In this document: piece by piece, positions 39,924-48,541 of the stretch
How the letters are laid out: each line of letters starts with the position of its first letter
How positions within the stretch are numbered: position 1 is the stretch's first letter
Assembly: GCF_001889605.1 (NCBI RefSeq)
Contig: NZ_CP018171.1
Span: forward strand, 1,572,501 to 1,636,500
Reading direction: 5' to 3'
DNA: 64,000 nucleotides
Source: Aquibium oceanicum
GTDB lineage: Bacteria > Pseudomonadota > Alphaproteobacteria > Rhizobiales > Rhizobiaceae
Notes under the pieces: generated by a model
The model's database searches: none
The model's input: only the letters and a program-made list of their open reading frames with translations
Told to the model about the DNA's origin: nothing
Translations under genes and position numbers: made by a program

Positions 39924-41234
39924 TCAGTGAAGTTGCGAGGGCAGCCAGAGCGCCAGCTCCGGCCACAGGATGAGCAGGGCGATCAGCACGAGCGGCGCGG
40001 CAAGGAAGGGGAAGGCGCCGCGGTACATCTGCGCGATCGTGATGCCCGGGCTGACGGCCCGGATGACGAAGAGGTTCATCCCCATGGGAGGCGTGATGAG
40101 GCCGATCTCGATGAGGATGACCAGCATGACGCCGAACCAGACGGGATCGAAGCCGAATGACAGGATCAGCGGCAGCGTGATGGGCACGGTGATCAGGATC
40201 ATCGCGACACCCTCGAGGAAGCAGCCCATGAGGATGTATACGGCGCAAAGGAGGATGATCACGCCCGTCGCGCCGATCCCGGCCGACTGCATGGCGGACG
40301 AGATCGCTTCGGCGACGCCGGTCTGGACGATGAAGTAGGAAAAGAGCGTCGAAGCCATGACGATGAAGATGATGCTGGACACCAGCCGCACGGTCTCGCC
40401 GAAGGATTGCACGAGATCGCGCAGGCCCATCCGGCCAAGCATGAGGCCGAGCAGGATCGCGCCGAGCGCGCCGACGGCCGCAGCTTCCGTGGGCGTGAAC
40501 CAGCCGGTGTAGATTCCGCCGAGTGTCACCACGAACAGGAGCACCACGTGCCAGATACGCGCCAGGGCCGGCAGCACTGGCTCGCGCGGGGCGGCGGCGG
40601 CTTGGGTCTCGATGGACGGGTCGCCGGCGGTCCGCCGGACCAGCAACAGGGTCACCGCGCAGTAGAGCGCCGTCAGCACCAGGCCGGGCACCAGTGCCGC
40701 CATGAAGAGTTCGGCCACCGACTGCTGGGCGATGATGGCGTAGATCATCAGGATGAGCGACGGCGGGATGAGGATGCCGAGCGTCCCGCCGGCCGCCACC
40801 GAGCCGGCAGCGAGGCTCGGCCGGTACCCTGCCGCGAGCATCTGCGGGATCGACACCTTGCTCATGGTCAGCGCCGTCGCGACCGAGGAACCGCAGACCG
40901 CTCCGAAGAGGGCGGATGCGAAGATCGATGCAATGGAGAGCGAGCCGCGCATTCCGCGCAGCACCGCGTTGCTTGCGCGGAAGAGATCGGTCGACAGGCC
41001 GGCGCTGGCCGCCACGGCGCCCATCAGCGTGAACAGCGGGACGACCGAGAACGTATAGGCCTGCGCAAGCTCGATGGGGGCTGCGGCGGCGGTCAGGCTG
41101 GCGCGGCGGAATCCCTCGATCAAGCCGTAGCCGACAAAGCCGACGAGGCCCAGCGCCACGGCCACGGGCATGCGCAGCATGATCAGGGCCACGAGGACGA
41201 CGATGCCGATCCAGCTCAGCGTGATGGGCTCCAT
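39924..41234 (-). CDS. TRAP transporter large permease (DctM-like)
   Basis: 436-aa integral membrane protein with about twelve hydrophobic segments. DctM features include FTLMGAVAASAGLSTDLFRASNAVLRGMRGSLSIASIFASALFGAVCGSSVATALTMSKVSIPQM, GTLGILIPPSLILMIYAII and the C-terminal GLITPPMGMNLFVIRAVSP. It is the ion-coupled transport subunit and works with the DctQ and DctP genes beside it. Confidence 0.9.
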   Translation of the reverse strand: MEPITLSWIGIVVLVALIMLRMPVAVALGLVGFVGYGLIEGFRRASLTAAAAPIELAQAYTFSVVPLFTLMGAVAASAGLSTDLFRASNAVLRGMRGSLSIASIFASALFGAVCGSSVATALTMSKVSIPQMLAAGYRPSLAAGSVAAGGTLGILIPPSLILMIYAIIAQQSVAELFMAALVPGLVLTALYCAVTLLLVRRTAGDPSIETQAAAAPREPVLPALARIWHVVLLFVVTLGGIYTGWFTPTEAAAVGALGAILLGLMLGRMGLRDLVQSFGETVRLVSSIIFIVMASTLFSYFIVQTGVAEAISSAMQSAGIGATGVIILLCAVYILMGCFLEGVAMILITVPITLPLILSFGFDPVWFGVMLVILIEIGLITPPMGMNLFVIRAVSPGITIAQMYRGAFPFLAAPLVLIALLILWPELALWLPSQLH

Positions 41235-41238
41235 CGCT

Positions 41239-41718
41239 CTATCGCCCCCCGGCGGCGATTTCGCGCAGCATCGCCGCCAAACAGCTGAGGATCGATGCGG
41301 CGAAGGCGAAGATGATCAGCGCGTAGAGCGGCCAAACCGGTACGCCGAGATCATATTTGACGTCGCCGAACTGGCGGGCATCCAGCATCGGCTGGTAAAC
41401 GTTCACGGCTATGATGCCGAGCAGGACCACGGAGAGCGCCAGTCCGGTGATCTTCAGGAAAGCCACGGCACGTGTCGGCAGGAACCCGTCCACGAGATCG
41501 ACCCTGATCTGCTCGTCGCGCAGGAACGCTTCCGGAAGACCGAGCATGGCGCTGGCGAGCACCATCACCTCGACCAGTTCCACGACCCCGTGCAGGGGTC
41601 TGTTCGCCGCCCACCGGGCGACGATGTCCCAGCAGGTGGCAAGCATCATCACGGCGATGGCGAGCGCGCCGACAAACGTGCAGACACGGGCCAGCAGTTC
41701 GAGGGCGCGCCCCGCCAT
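41239..41718 (-). CDS. TRAP transporter small permease (DctQ-like)
   Basis: 159 aa with four hydrophobic segments and the DctQ pattern ATCWDIVARWAANRPLHGVVELVEVMVLASAMLGLPEAFLRDEQIRVDLV. It lies 4 bp from the DctM gene and 2 bp from DctP. It is required for assembly of the DctM transport unit. Confidence 0.88.
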   Translation of the reverse strand: MAGRALELLARVCTFVGALAIAVMMLATCWDIVARWAANRPLHGVVELVEVMVLASAMLGLPEAFLRDEQIRVDLVDGFLPTRAVAFLKITGLALSVVLLGIIAVNVYQPMLDARQFGDVKYDLGVPVWPLYALIIFAFAASILSCLAAMLREIAAGGR

Positions 41719-41720
41719 GA

Positions 41721-42746
41721 TCAGAGCTCGGCCATCTTCGCCTTGATCTCGGCGATCAGTCCGTCGATGTCGTGACCTGCCGCCTTCAGATCGGCGATCT
41801 GCTTGTCCGCGACAGGCTGAAGCGCGGCCCGGAACGCGTTGGCGGCATCGCCCCTGAGGTCGATCACCTCCACGTCGGCTTCTTCCATGAAGGTGCGCCC
41901 CGCGCCCTCGGCGGCGTCGTAGAGCCCGCCCACTCGCGCGGCGGCGTCGGGTCCGGTGGTCTCGGCGATCGCGCGCCGTCCTTCCTCGGGCAGGCCTGCG
42001 AGGCTGTCGCTGTTCATGACGAGGGCGAAGTAGCCGACCGAGTTCGCCAGCGTGCTGACCTTCGTCACCGACTGCTGGAGCTGGAAAGCCTTGCCGCCTT
42101 CGAAGTTGAAGATGGCGCCGTCGACGACCCCCTTGGCGATCGCGTCGGCCAGCTCGGTCGGGGGAATGGTGGCCGGCGAGGCGCCCAGCGCCACGATCTG
42201 GGCAGCAGCGGCCGCGCTCGTCGGTCTTACCCTCAGGCCCTTCATGTCGTCCGGCGTTTGGATCAGCTTGTCGCGCATGAACCAGCCACCCGATGTCGTC
42301 ACCACGGCGTAGAGCAGTTCGGTCCCCTGGAACTCGGCTGCGGTCCGATCCTTGAGCGACGTGGCGATCCGCGAAGCCTGGGCAGTCGTGACGGGGTTGC
42401 CGTCCTCGTCTGCGAAGAGGAACGGGATCGACAGGGCATCGACCAGCGGAAACCGTCCCGGCGTCAGCGCGGTGAAGATGAAGGACAGGTCCGAAACGCC
42501 GGTGCGGGCGAGATCGTACTGGCGCGGGGGCGGTCCCATCTGACCGGCAGGGAAGACCTCGATGTCGGCCGCACCGCCCGATTTCTCGCGAACCTCGTCA
42601 GCCCAGCGCATCAGTTCGGCATTGATCTGGTGCTGCGGCGGCAGATAGTGCGACAGTTTGAGCTTGCCTGCCTGTGCGCGACCGATCGCCGGCATGGCCA
42701 GCGTCGCGGCGGTCGCCGCCACGAATCCTCGTCTCGTAAGCCTCAT
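41721..42746 (-). CDS. TRAP transporter substrate-binding protein (DctP-like)
   Basis: 341 aa. The leader MRLTRRGFVAATAATLAMPAIGRAQA carries a twin-arginine motif, so Tat export is likely. The mature part has LKLSHYLPPQHQINAELMRWADEVREKSGGAADIEVFPAGQMG and later MKGLRVRPTSAAAAAQIVALGASPATIPPTELADAIAKGVVDGAIFN, where the conserved Arg of DctP proteins that binds the ligand carboxylate is R in LRVRPT. A carboxylated aromatic is the likely cargo. ATG 42746 follows gggagagga. Confidence 0.88.
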   Translation of the reverse strand: MRLTRRGFVAATAATLAMPAIGRAQAGKLKLSHYLPPQHQINAELMRWADEVREKSGGAADIEVFPAGQMGPPPRQYDLARTGVSDLSFIFTALTPGRFPLVDALSIPFLFADEDGNPVTTAQASRIATSLKDRTAAEFQGTELLYAVVTTSGGWFMRDKLIQTPDDMKGLRVRPTSAAAAAQIVALGASPATIPPTELADAIAKGVVDGAIFNFEGGKAFQLQQSVTKVSTLANSVGYFALVMNSDSLAGLPEEGRRAIAETTGPDAAARVGGLYDAAEGAGRTFMEEADVEVIDLRGDAANAFRAALQPVADKQIADLKAAGHDIDGLIAEIKAKMAEL

Positions 42747-42757
42747 TGTCCTCTCCC

Positions 42758-44404
42758 TTATGTTGTAGCTGCCGCCCGTTGCGTTTCCACCGCCACCGGC
42801 TTGCCGCGGATGCGGTCGAGCAAGGCAGCCGGTGCAGTGAGCCGGTCGCCGCGCCAGGCGACGTGCTGATCCGGGCGGACGAGCGCGTAGTCGGCGCCAT
42901 AGAGTTCGCGCACGGCTTCGTCGCGCAACGCGAACAGTTTCAGGGGCAGCTTCAGGGCCGCTGCGGCCTTCGTCAGCTCGCTCTCTGCCGCCTCTTCCGC
43001 CTGACCGAGCCGCAACAGCGTAAAGCCCGTTCCGAAATGGTCGTAGAGCGACGATCCATCGTCGGGCCACGCATGCGGGGCAAGCGAGCCGGGGAAGGCC
43101 GTCGGGGTATAGCGTGTCACCGAAAACTCCGGCGGAGCACCCTCATCGTCGGTCACGATCTGCGGCGAGGCGTAGCGGTAGCCCAGCACGACGCCGAGCG
43201 AGCGAAACTCGGGCGCCTTGGCTTCCTCCACGGCCTTCGCGGCGACTGCGCGGGCGTCCGCGCCTTCCGCCGTGTCGTCGTCGAGGCCGGGTGCGAGGAA
43301 CTTGTCGCTCAGCGCCGCGACGTTCTCTGTCGAGGTTTCGATGACCAGGCGGTGCGCCGGCTTGCGCTCCGTCTCGTAGCTGTCGAGCAGATCGGCGCCT
43401 GCCCATCCTTCGAGTGCCGCCGACAGTTTCCAGCCCAGGTCGACCGCGTCGGCGATGCCGAGGTTCATGCCGTGCCCGCCGAAGGGGGAATGCAGATGGC
43501 ACGCGTCGCCGGCGAGGAACACGTCGCCGTCGCGGTAACGGTCGGCCAGGAGCTTGTGCACGGTCCACGGGTCGCGCGCCAGGATCTCCATCTCGCAGTC
43601 CTTGCGCATTGCCTTGCGGACGAAGCCGAGCAACTCCTCGTCCGTCATCTCACGTCCCGGCCGCTGCGGCATGCCCCAGAACCAGACGTCCTGCTTGTCC
43701 ATCGGTCCCATGACGCAAGGCGCCTCAGGGCTGACCAGCCAGTGGAACAGCGCGGGCTCCAGCTCCGGATCGGCGTTGAGACCCGGAACACGCAGGATCA
43801 GCGTCACGAAGGACATCAGCGAATGCAGGCCCTGCATCTGGATGCCAAGCAGCTTGCGCACGCTCGAGCGGGCGCCGTCAGCGCCCACCAGGAAGCGCGC
43901 CGTCACGCGCTCCACCTTCCTAGTCTTGAGATCCCGCACCGTTGCCGCCACCCCGCCGCCGGACATCTGCTCCAGCTCTTCGAGCCGCGTGTTGAAGCGG
44001 ACGGTCGCACGAGGATGCGCCTTCACATGGTCGAGCAGGATACCTTCGACGACATATTGCGGAATGAACTCGGCATGCTCGGGAAAACGCTCGTCGCGCA
44101 CCGGCGCGGCACAGAACGCATTTTCGAAGGAGAAGATGTCATGGCCGAAGAGCCCCGTCGCGAACCTGACCCGGCGCGGGAATTCGGGCGCCAGCGGCGA
44201 GCGGCGGCGCATTTCCGGCGCCAGTCCCCATCGCCGCATATGGGTCATCGTGCGCACGTTCGTGGTCTTCGCGCGAGGCTGCACGCCGACGCGGTCGTTC
44301 TGCTCGATCACGCAGACGGTATGGCCGCGCGCGGTCAGCTCGGTGGCGAGCGCCAGCCCGACCGGTCCTCCGCCAATCACGGAAACGTCGAAATCCCAGT
44401 TCAC
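42758..44404 (-). CDS. FAD-dependent aromatic hydroxylase (class A flavin monooxygenase)
   Basis: 548 aa of the PheA/TfdB/MhpA type. It has the FAD Rossmann motif VIGGGPVGLALATELTARGHTVCVIE, a DG motif region (FLVGADGARSSVRKLLGI) and the GD motif VFLAGDACHLHSPFGGHGMNLGIADAVDLGWKL. A C-terminal thioredoxin-like domain follows (about 400-548). It hydroxylates a phenolic ring with NAD(P)H and O2. The GTG at 44404 is chosen because gggaggag is at 44418-44411; an ATG at 44422 would use codons overlapping that ribosome site. It supplies the catechol for the extradiol dioxygenase of the same operon. Confidence 0.84.
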   Translation of the reverse strand: MNWDFDVSVIGGGPVGLALATELTARGHTVCVIEQNDRVGVQPRAKTTNVRTMTHMRRWGLAPEMRRRSPLAPEFPRRVRFATGLFGHDIFSFENAFCAAPVRDERFPEHAEFIPQYVVEGILLDHVKAHPRATVRFNTRLEELEQMSGGGVAATVRDLKTRKVERVTARFLVGADGARSSVRKLLGIQMQGLHSLMSFVTLILRVPGLNADPELEPALFHWLVSPEAPCVMGPMDKQDVWFWGMPQRPGREMTDEELLGFVRKAMRKDCEMEILARDPWTVHKLLADRYRDGDVFLAGDACHLHSPFGGHGMNLGIADAVDLGWKLSAALEGWAGADLLDSYETERKPAHRLVIETSTENVAALSDKFLAPGLDDDTAEGADARAVAAKAVEEAKAPEFRSLGVVLGYRYASPQIVTDDEGAPPEFSVTRYTPTAFPGSLAPHAWPDDGSSLYDHFGTGFTLLRLGQAEEAAESELTKAAAALKLPLKLFALRDEAVRELYGADYALVRPDQHVAWRGDRLTAPAALLDRIRGKPVAVETQRAAATT

Positions 44405-44457
44405 CACATGCTCCTCCCGCATGAAGTTCGGGTCTTTGCGCCCGCTGTCGGGTCTTC

Positions 44458-45315
44458 TCACCGGCCTTGCGAAACGACCGTATTCCTCAGCGTCCCGATC
44501 CGTTCGACCTCGACCTCGCACACGTCGCCGGGCTTCATGAACACCGGCGGCTTGCGCGCCGCGCCCACGCCCGATGGCGTTCCGGTCACGATGATGTCGC
44601 CGGCCTCCAGCGTCATCGCGATGCTGAGAAGCGAGACGAGCTTGCGCACGTCGAAGATCAGGTCGCTCGTGCTGGCGCTCTGCATGACCTCGCCATTCAG
44701 CCTGGTCTCGATGCGCAGGCCCGAGCCACCCTCGGGCAGTTCGTCGGCAGTGACGAAGACCGGCCCGAAGCCGCCGGTTCCGTCGAAGTTCTTCCCCACG
44801 GTCCATTGCGGGGTCCGCAGCTGGTAGTCGCGGATCGAACCGTCGTTGAAGATCGAATATCCGGCGATGTGGTCGAGCGCGTCGGCCTCGGCGATCTCGC
44901 GGCCGGGCTTACCGATCACCGCTACCATCTCGCCCTCGTAGTCGAACTTGTCGGAAACGTTCGGCTTCACCAGCGACGCGCCATGCGCCACCAGACCGGA
45001 GCTGAAGCGGGCAAAGACGGTCGGGAAGTCGGGAGCCTGCATGCTGCTCTCGGCAGCGTGGTCGCTGTAATTCAGGCCCACGCACAGGATCTTGGAGGCG
45101 CGTACGAACGGCGGCCGATACTTTGCGGTTGCAGGATCGACCGGGGAGCCTCCCTGCAGCCGCTTCGCCGCGCCCGCGAAGTCGCCGCTGCGAACGATAT
45201 CGTCGAGGGTTCCCGGAAATCCGTCGGACGATGCCAGCAGGCCGCGGAACTCACCGGTTCCCGTATCGACGGCCAGTCCGCCGGTGCCATCGATCTCGTA
45301 ACTGAGGAAGCGCAC
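44458..45315 (-). CDS. Fumarylacetoacetate hydrolase (FAH) family protein
   Basis: 285 aa with the C-terminal FAH catalytic domain (about 72-280). The metal site is visible as E127 and E129 in DYEGEMVAVIGK and D158 in FNDGSIRDY. GTPSGVGAARKPPVFMKPGDVCEVEVERIGTLRNTV is the standard closing segment. In meta-cleavage routes FAH-family enzymes hydrolyse, decarboxylate or hydrate the ring-fission product. It is the first gene of the leftward TRAP/aromatic operon. Confidence 0.85.
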   Translation of the reverse strand: MRFLSYEIDGTGGLAVDTGTGEFRGLLASSDGFPGTLDDIVRSGDFAGAAKRLQGGSPVDPATAKYRPPFVRASKILCVGLNYSDHAAESSMQAPDFPTVFARFSSGLVAHGASLVKPNVSDKFDYEGEMVAVIGKPGREIAEADALDHIAGYSIFNDGSIRDYQLRTPQWTVGKNFDGTGGFGPVFVTADELPEGGSGLRIETRLNGEVMQSASTSDLIFDVRKLVSLLSIAMTLEAGDIIVTGTPSGVGAARKPPVFMKPGDVCEVEVERIGTLRNTVVSQGR

Positions 45316-45422
45316 GACACCATCCCGTTCAGATTGCGATGGGGATGCACTTACTCAAATAAAAAAGATCAGTCAATAAAAAATACATTTTATTGGGTCG
45401 CCGATTCGGATATCGTGGATCC
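45316..45422. promoter_or_regulatory. Divergent promoter between the FAH operon and the GntR gene, with AT-rich palindrome
   Basis: At 45375-45394 a perfect inverted repeat AATAAAA-N6-TTTTATT stands in a 45-bp AT-rich island (about 45354-45398) that contrasts strongly with the GC-rich surroundings. It is centred about 38 bp before the GntR ATG and 70 bp before the FAH ATG. It is the most likely operator for the divergent GntR regulator and covers or adjoins both promoters. Confidence 0.6.
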
Positions 45423-46157
45423 ATGAAATCCTCCGATGAGATGGACGGCGTCGGCGTCCACAAGAGCATGACGTCGCGGACCTATGACCGGCTCCGCTAC
45501 GCGATCATCACCGCGCGATACCGGCCCGGCGAGAAGCTCCGCATCGATGCCCTCAAGCAGGAATTCGATGCGAGCCTCGGCGCAGTGCGCGAGGCGCTGG
45601 CGCGGCTGACATCCGAGGGACTGGTGACGGCAGAGCCGCAGCGCGGGTTTTCCGTGTCGCTGATCTCACGCCAGGACCTGACGGATCTGACCGAGGCGCG
45701 CATCGTCATCGAGACCACGTGCGTGGGATCCTCCATCGCCAATGGCGACCTCGCCTGGGAGGGGAGGGTGCTCTCGGTGTCGCACCAGCTCTCGCGGCTC
45801 AGCCTTTCGGTCGGCAAGGTGGGCGCCGATACCGAAACCTGGCACCGCTATCACGAGCGCTACCACGACGAGATCACCGCGGCTTGCAGCAATAGCTGGT
45901 GGCTGCGGCTGCGCAAGCAGCTCTTCGTCCAGTCCGAGCGCTACCGCCGGCTGTCCGGCCCGTTCGCCGAATACGATCGCGACATCGATGCCGAGCATCG
46001 CGCCATCACCGAAGCCGTGCTGGCCCGCGACGCCACGCGCGCGGCCGCGCTTCTGACCGACCATCTGCGCGCAACGACCGATATCCTGCTGGCCTCGAAG
46101 ATGCCGTTCTCGTCAGATCCCTCCGTCGCTCAGCCTGCAAGGATCGCCGGTGGATGA
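45423..46157 (+). CDS. GntR-family (FCD) transcriptional regulator
   Basis: 244 aa. GntR winged helix at about 15-80 (TYDRLRYAIITARYRPGEKLRIDALKQEFDASLGAVREALARLTSEGLVTAEPQRGFSVSLIS), then an FCD domain (about 90-225) with metal-ligand-type histidines in HRYHERYHDEI, EHRAITEAV and LLTDHLRAT. It diverges from the FAH/aromatic/TRAP operon and overlaps the MFS gene by 8 bp. It probably represses both until an aromatic acid or its cleavage product binds. Confidence 0.86.
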   Translation: MKSSDEMDGVGVHKSMTSRTYDRLRYAIITARYRPGEKLRIDALKQEFDASLGAVREALARLTSEGLVTAEPQRGFSVSLISRQDLTDLTEARIVIETTCVGSSIANGDLAWEGRVLSVSHQLSRLSLSVGKVGADTETWHRYHERYHDEITAACSNSWWLRLRKQLFVQSERYRRLSGPFAEYDRDIDAEHRAITEAVLARDATRAAALLTDHLRATTDILLASKMPFSSDPSVAQPARIAGG

Positions 46158-47397
46158 GGTGTCCCGGCCGAAGCCGGCCGATCTCGGTGCCTATCGCTGG
46201 TTCCTGCTGTTCGGCATCTGGCTCGTCTACTTCTGCTTCGGGCTGGTCGCAGCGTCGATGGCGCCCCTCATTCCCGTCATCCGAGCCGAACTCGGGATCT
46301 CCAACGCCGGAATGGGCGCGATCCTCGGCGCCTGGCCTCTCGTCTACATCGCCGCCGCCATTCCCTGCGGCGTGCTTCTCGACCGGCTTCCGGCGCGCTG
46401 GTCGCTGCTCGTCGGCAGCGCGGTGGTCGGGCTGTCGGCACTCCTGCGCGGGCTTTCCTGGGACGAGCTTTCGCTCTTCGCGGCCGTGGGGCTGTTCGGG
46501 GTCGGCGGGCCGCTGATCTCCGTCGGCGCACCGAAGCTGACCGCGAAATGGTTCGATGGGCGCGACCGGGGCGTCGCAATCGGCATCTACACGACCGGGC
46601 CGGCACTCGGCAGTGCCGCCTCCCTCGCGCTCATGACCAGCGTCCTCATGCCTCTTTTCGACCAGGACTGGCGCATGGTCATGTTCGCCAATGCCGGCAT
46701 CGCCGTCGCCGCAGGCGTGGCGTGGTTCCTGCTCGCAAGCCACCCGCTGGCCGATCCCGGCTCCGCGACCGAGGCCTCCCGGCCTGCTGCCTTCGACCCC
46801 CGCACCGTGTTGGCCCTCCTGGCGAGGCCCCCGGTGCAGGTGCTGTTGCTCATGGGCGTCGGCATCTTCCTGGTCAATCATGGGATCAACAACTGGCTAC
46901 CCGAGATACTGCGCGCCAAGGGGCTTCCGGCGGCGGAGGCCGGGAGATGGGCGTCGCTCACACAGATCGTCGGCATCGTCGGATCGTTGGTGGTGCCGCG
47001 CTATGCCGTCGCCGGCCGCCGTCTCGTGCTGATCTCGCTCATCTTCGCCGGCATGGCGGTCGCCGGCCTGCTGCTGCTCCTGCCGGCCGGGCAGGCCCTG
47101 GTCGCCTCGCTCGTCCTGCTCGGGATCGCGCGCACCTCGGCCACGGCCATCGTGATGCTTCTCCTGCTCGACCTGCCCGGAATAGACAGGCAGCGGCACG
47201 GCCTGCTCGGCGGCATGTTCTTCGTCGCGGCCGAGATCGGCGGCGTCCTCGGCCCGACGACGATCGGGCTTCTGTCCGACCGGAGCGGCGGCTTTTCGAG
47301 TTCATTATGGGCGCTTTCGGCGATCGGCGTCGTGCTGCTCGTGCTAGCCGGTCTGCTCGCGCGAATCGGCCACCGCGAACGCCCGCTCCCTCGTTGA
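46150..47397 (+). CDS. Major facilitator superfamily transporter
   Basis: 415 aa with about twelve hydrophobic segments in two halves. The loop 2-3 signature appears as GVLLDRLPARW after helix 2. The start is GTG, overlapping the GntR stop. The sequence WLVYFCFGLVAASMAPLIPVIRAELGISNAGMGAILGAWPLVYIAAAIPCG resembles CynX/NimT-like and organic-anion carriers. It is a second, independent uptake or efflux route for the GntR-controlled pathway; direction unknown. Confidence 0.84.
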   Translation: MDEVSRPKPADLGAYRWFLLFGIWLVYFCFGLVAASMAPLIPVIRAELGISNAGMGAILGAWPLVYIAAAIPCGVLLDRLPARWSLLVGSAVVGLSALLRGLSWDELSLFAAVGLFGVGGPLISVGAPKLTAKWFDGRDRGVAIGIYTTGPALGSAASLALMTSVLMPLFDQDWRMVMFANAGIAVAAGVAWFLLASHPLADPGSATEASRPAAFDPRTVLALLARPPVQVLLLMGVGIFLVNHGINNWLPEILRAKGLPAAEAGRWASLTQIVGIVGSLVVPRYAVAGRRLVLISLIFAGMAVAGLLLLLPAGQALVASLVLLGIARTSATAIVMLLLLDLPGIDRQRHGLLGGMFFVAAEIGGVLGPTTIGLLSDRSGGFSSSLWALSAIGVVLLVLAGLLARIGHRERPLPR

Positions 47398-47524
47398 TCA
47401 GCGCCGAGAAGTCGGAATCGCCCGAGATCGGCAGCTTCGGGACCTTCATCCCGCAGACGCGCCGCGCCGTCCGGCATACATGCCGAACCCGACGAAGGCG
47501 ACCACAGCGTCTCGCGCATTTGGT

Positions 47525-48427
47525 TCAGGACGGGGCTTTTCGAACCTCCGCGCGGCCGAGGCCGGAGACCATAGCCTGCACCAGCGCTATGGCGCCTGAA
47601 ATCGGGCGGAACTGCCCGGTCGAGGCATTGTCGACGAAGAAGGCAAGTTTCGCATGCTTCGCAAGCGGGCTTTGAGGGGAGTCCGTGAATGCGAGCACCG
47701 GCTTGCCGCTGAGATGACAATCCACGACCACATCCACCACCGGTTCGGAATAGGGCGGGAAGGCGATCGCGACCAGCAGATCGGTCGACTTCATGTTGGC
47801 CACCTGCTGCGAAGCCATGCCGCCACCGAAGTCGAGCAGGCTGCACGGGCGTTCCGAACGAGCGAGCCCGTAGGCGAGATAGGTGGCAATCGCGCGCGAG
47901 CGGCGTAGCCCGGCGATGTAGAGGTGGTCGGCCGCTTCCAGCATCGAGACTGCGCTGGAAAGTTCGGAAACAGAGACCGTGCGGCGGAGTTCTTCCAGGG
48001 AGGCAGCCAGGGCGTCGATGGATCCGTTCAGCAATATGCTGAGGTCGGCGGGTGGACGCGCCGCCTGCGTCGCGTAGACCTGTTCGCGCATGTCCGCCGC
48101 GCCCTCGATGAGCCTGTGGCGGAAGATGCGCTGCATCTCCAAAAAGCCACTGTAGTCGAACTCCTTTGCAAAGCGGATGAGTGTCGACGGCTGGACCCCG
48201 AGCTCGGCGGCGATCGAGACGGTCGTGCGCAGCGCGAACTCGTTCGGCTGTTCGAGCGCGGAGCGGGCGATGCGCTGCAGGTGGGGGGAAAGCGTCTCGA
48301 AACGGGCGCGGATGCGCGACCTCAGCGCCTCGAAGGTCTCCGGGCCACCACGGTACGCATGATCCAGCGACGGTAGCGGGGTGATATCGGACAAGGCGAA
48401 CTCCTCATTCGAGGGACTGAATGTCAT
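47525..48427 (-). CDS. RpiR/MurR-family transcriptional regulator with SIS domain
   Basis: 300 aa. N-terminal HTH_6 domain (about 30-110, LSPHLQRIARSALEQPNEFALRTTVSIAAELGVQPSTLIRFAKEFDYSGFLEMQRIFR) and C-terminal SIS phosphosugar-binding domain (about 150-285, ADHLYIAGLRRSRAIATYLAYGLARSERP and LLVAIAFPPYSEPVVDVVVDC). SIS domains bind phosphorylated sugars, fitting a sugar-acid operon. ATG 48427 is preferred over a TTG at 48433. It diverges from the binding-protein gene at 48542. Confidence 0.87.
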   Translation of the reverse strand: MTFSPSNEEFALSDITPLPSLDHAYRGGPETFEALRSRIRARFETLSPHLQRIARSALEQPNEFALRTTVSIAAELGVQPSTLIRFAKEFDYSGFLEMQRIFRHRLIEGAADMREQVYATQAARPPADLSILLNGSIDALAASLEELRRTVSVSELSSAVSMLEAADHLYIAGLRRSRAIATYLAYGLARSERPCSLLDFGGGMASQQVANMKSTDLLVAIAFPPYSEPVVDVVVDCHLSGKPVLAFTDSPQSPLAKHAKLAFFVDNASTGQFRPISGAIALVQAMVSGLGRAEVRKAPS

Positions 48428-48541
48428 TGTCAACGCCGCTTGACAAGAATGAAAAGAAAATTCATTCTCTGTGAAAATTCATTCAAACCGGGTGAATTTG
48501 CACGGCGGCGGGGGAGCGCCGCCCTTCCAAGGGAGGATGAC
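48406..48541. promoter_or_regulatory. Divergent rpiR/Liv-type operon promoter with repeated GAATGAA/TTCATTC boxes
   Basis: A perfect inverted repeat GAATGAA-N7-TTCATTC occupies 48447-48467. The 11-mer AAAATTCATTC at 48457-48467 is repeated at 48474-48484, 17 bp further on. CATTC-N8-GAATG at 48406-48423 lies across the 5' end of rpiR. TTGACA (48440-48445) overlaps the first box as a -35 for the + strand, so a bound regulator would block RNA polymerase. RpiR is the natural candidate to bind. Confidence 0.58.

Noticed and set aside
42758-44806. Full-length open frame for the aromatic hydroxylase starting at 44806
   Set aside because: Residues before the Rossmann motif are antisense shadow of the FAH gene; a ribosome site at 44418-44411 sets the start near 44404.
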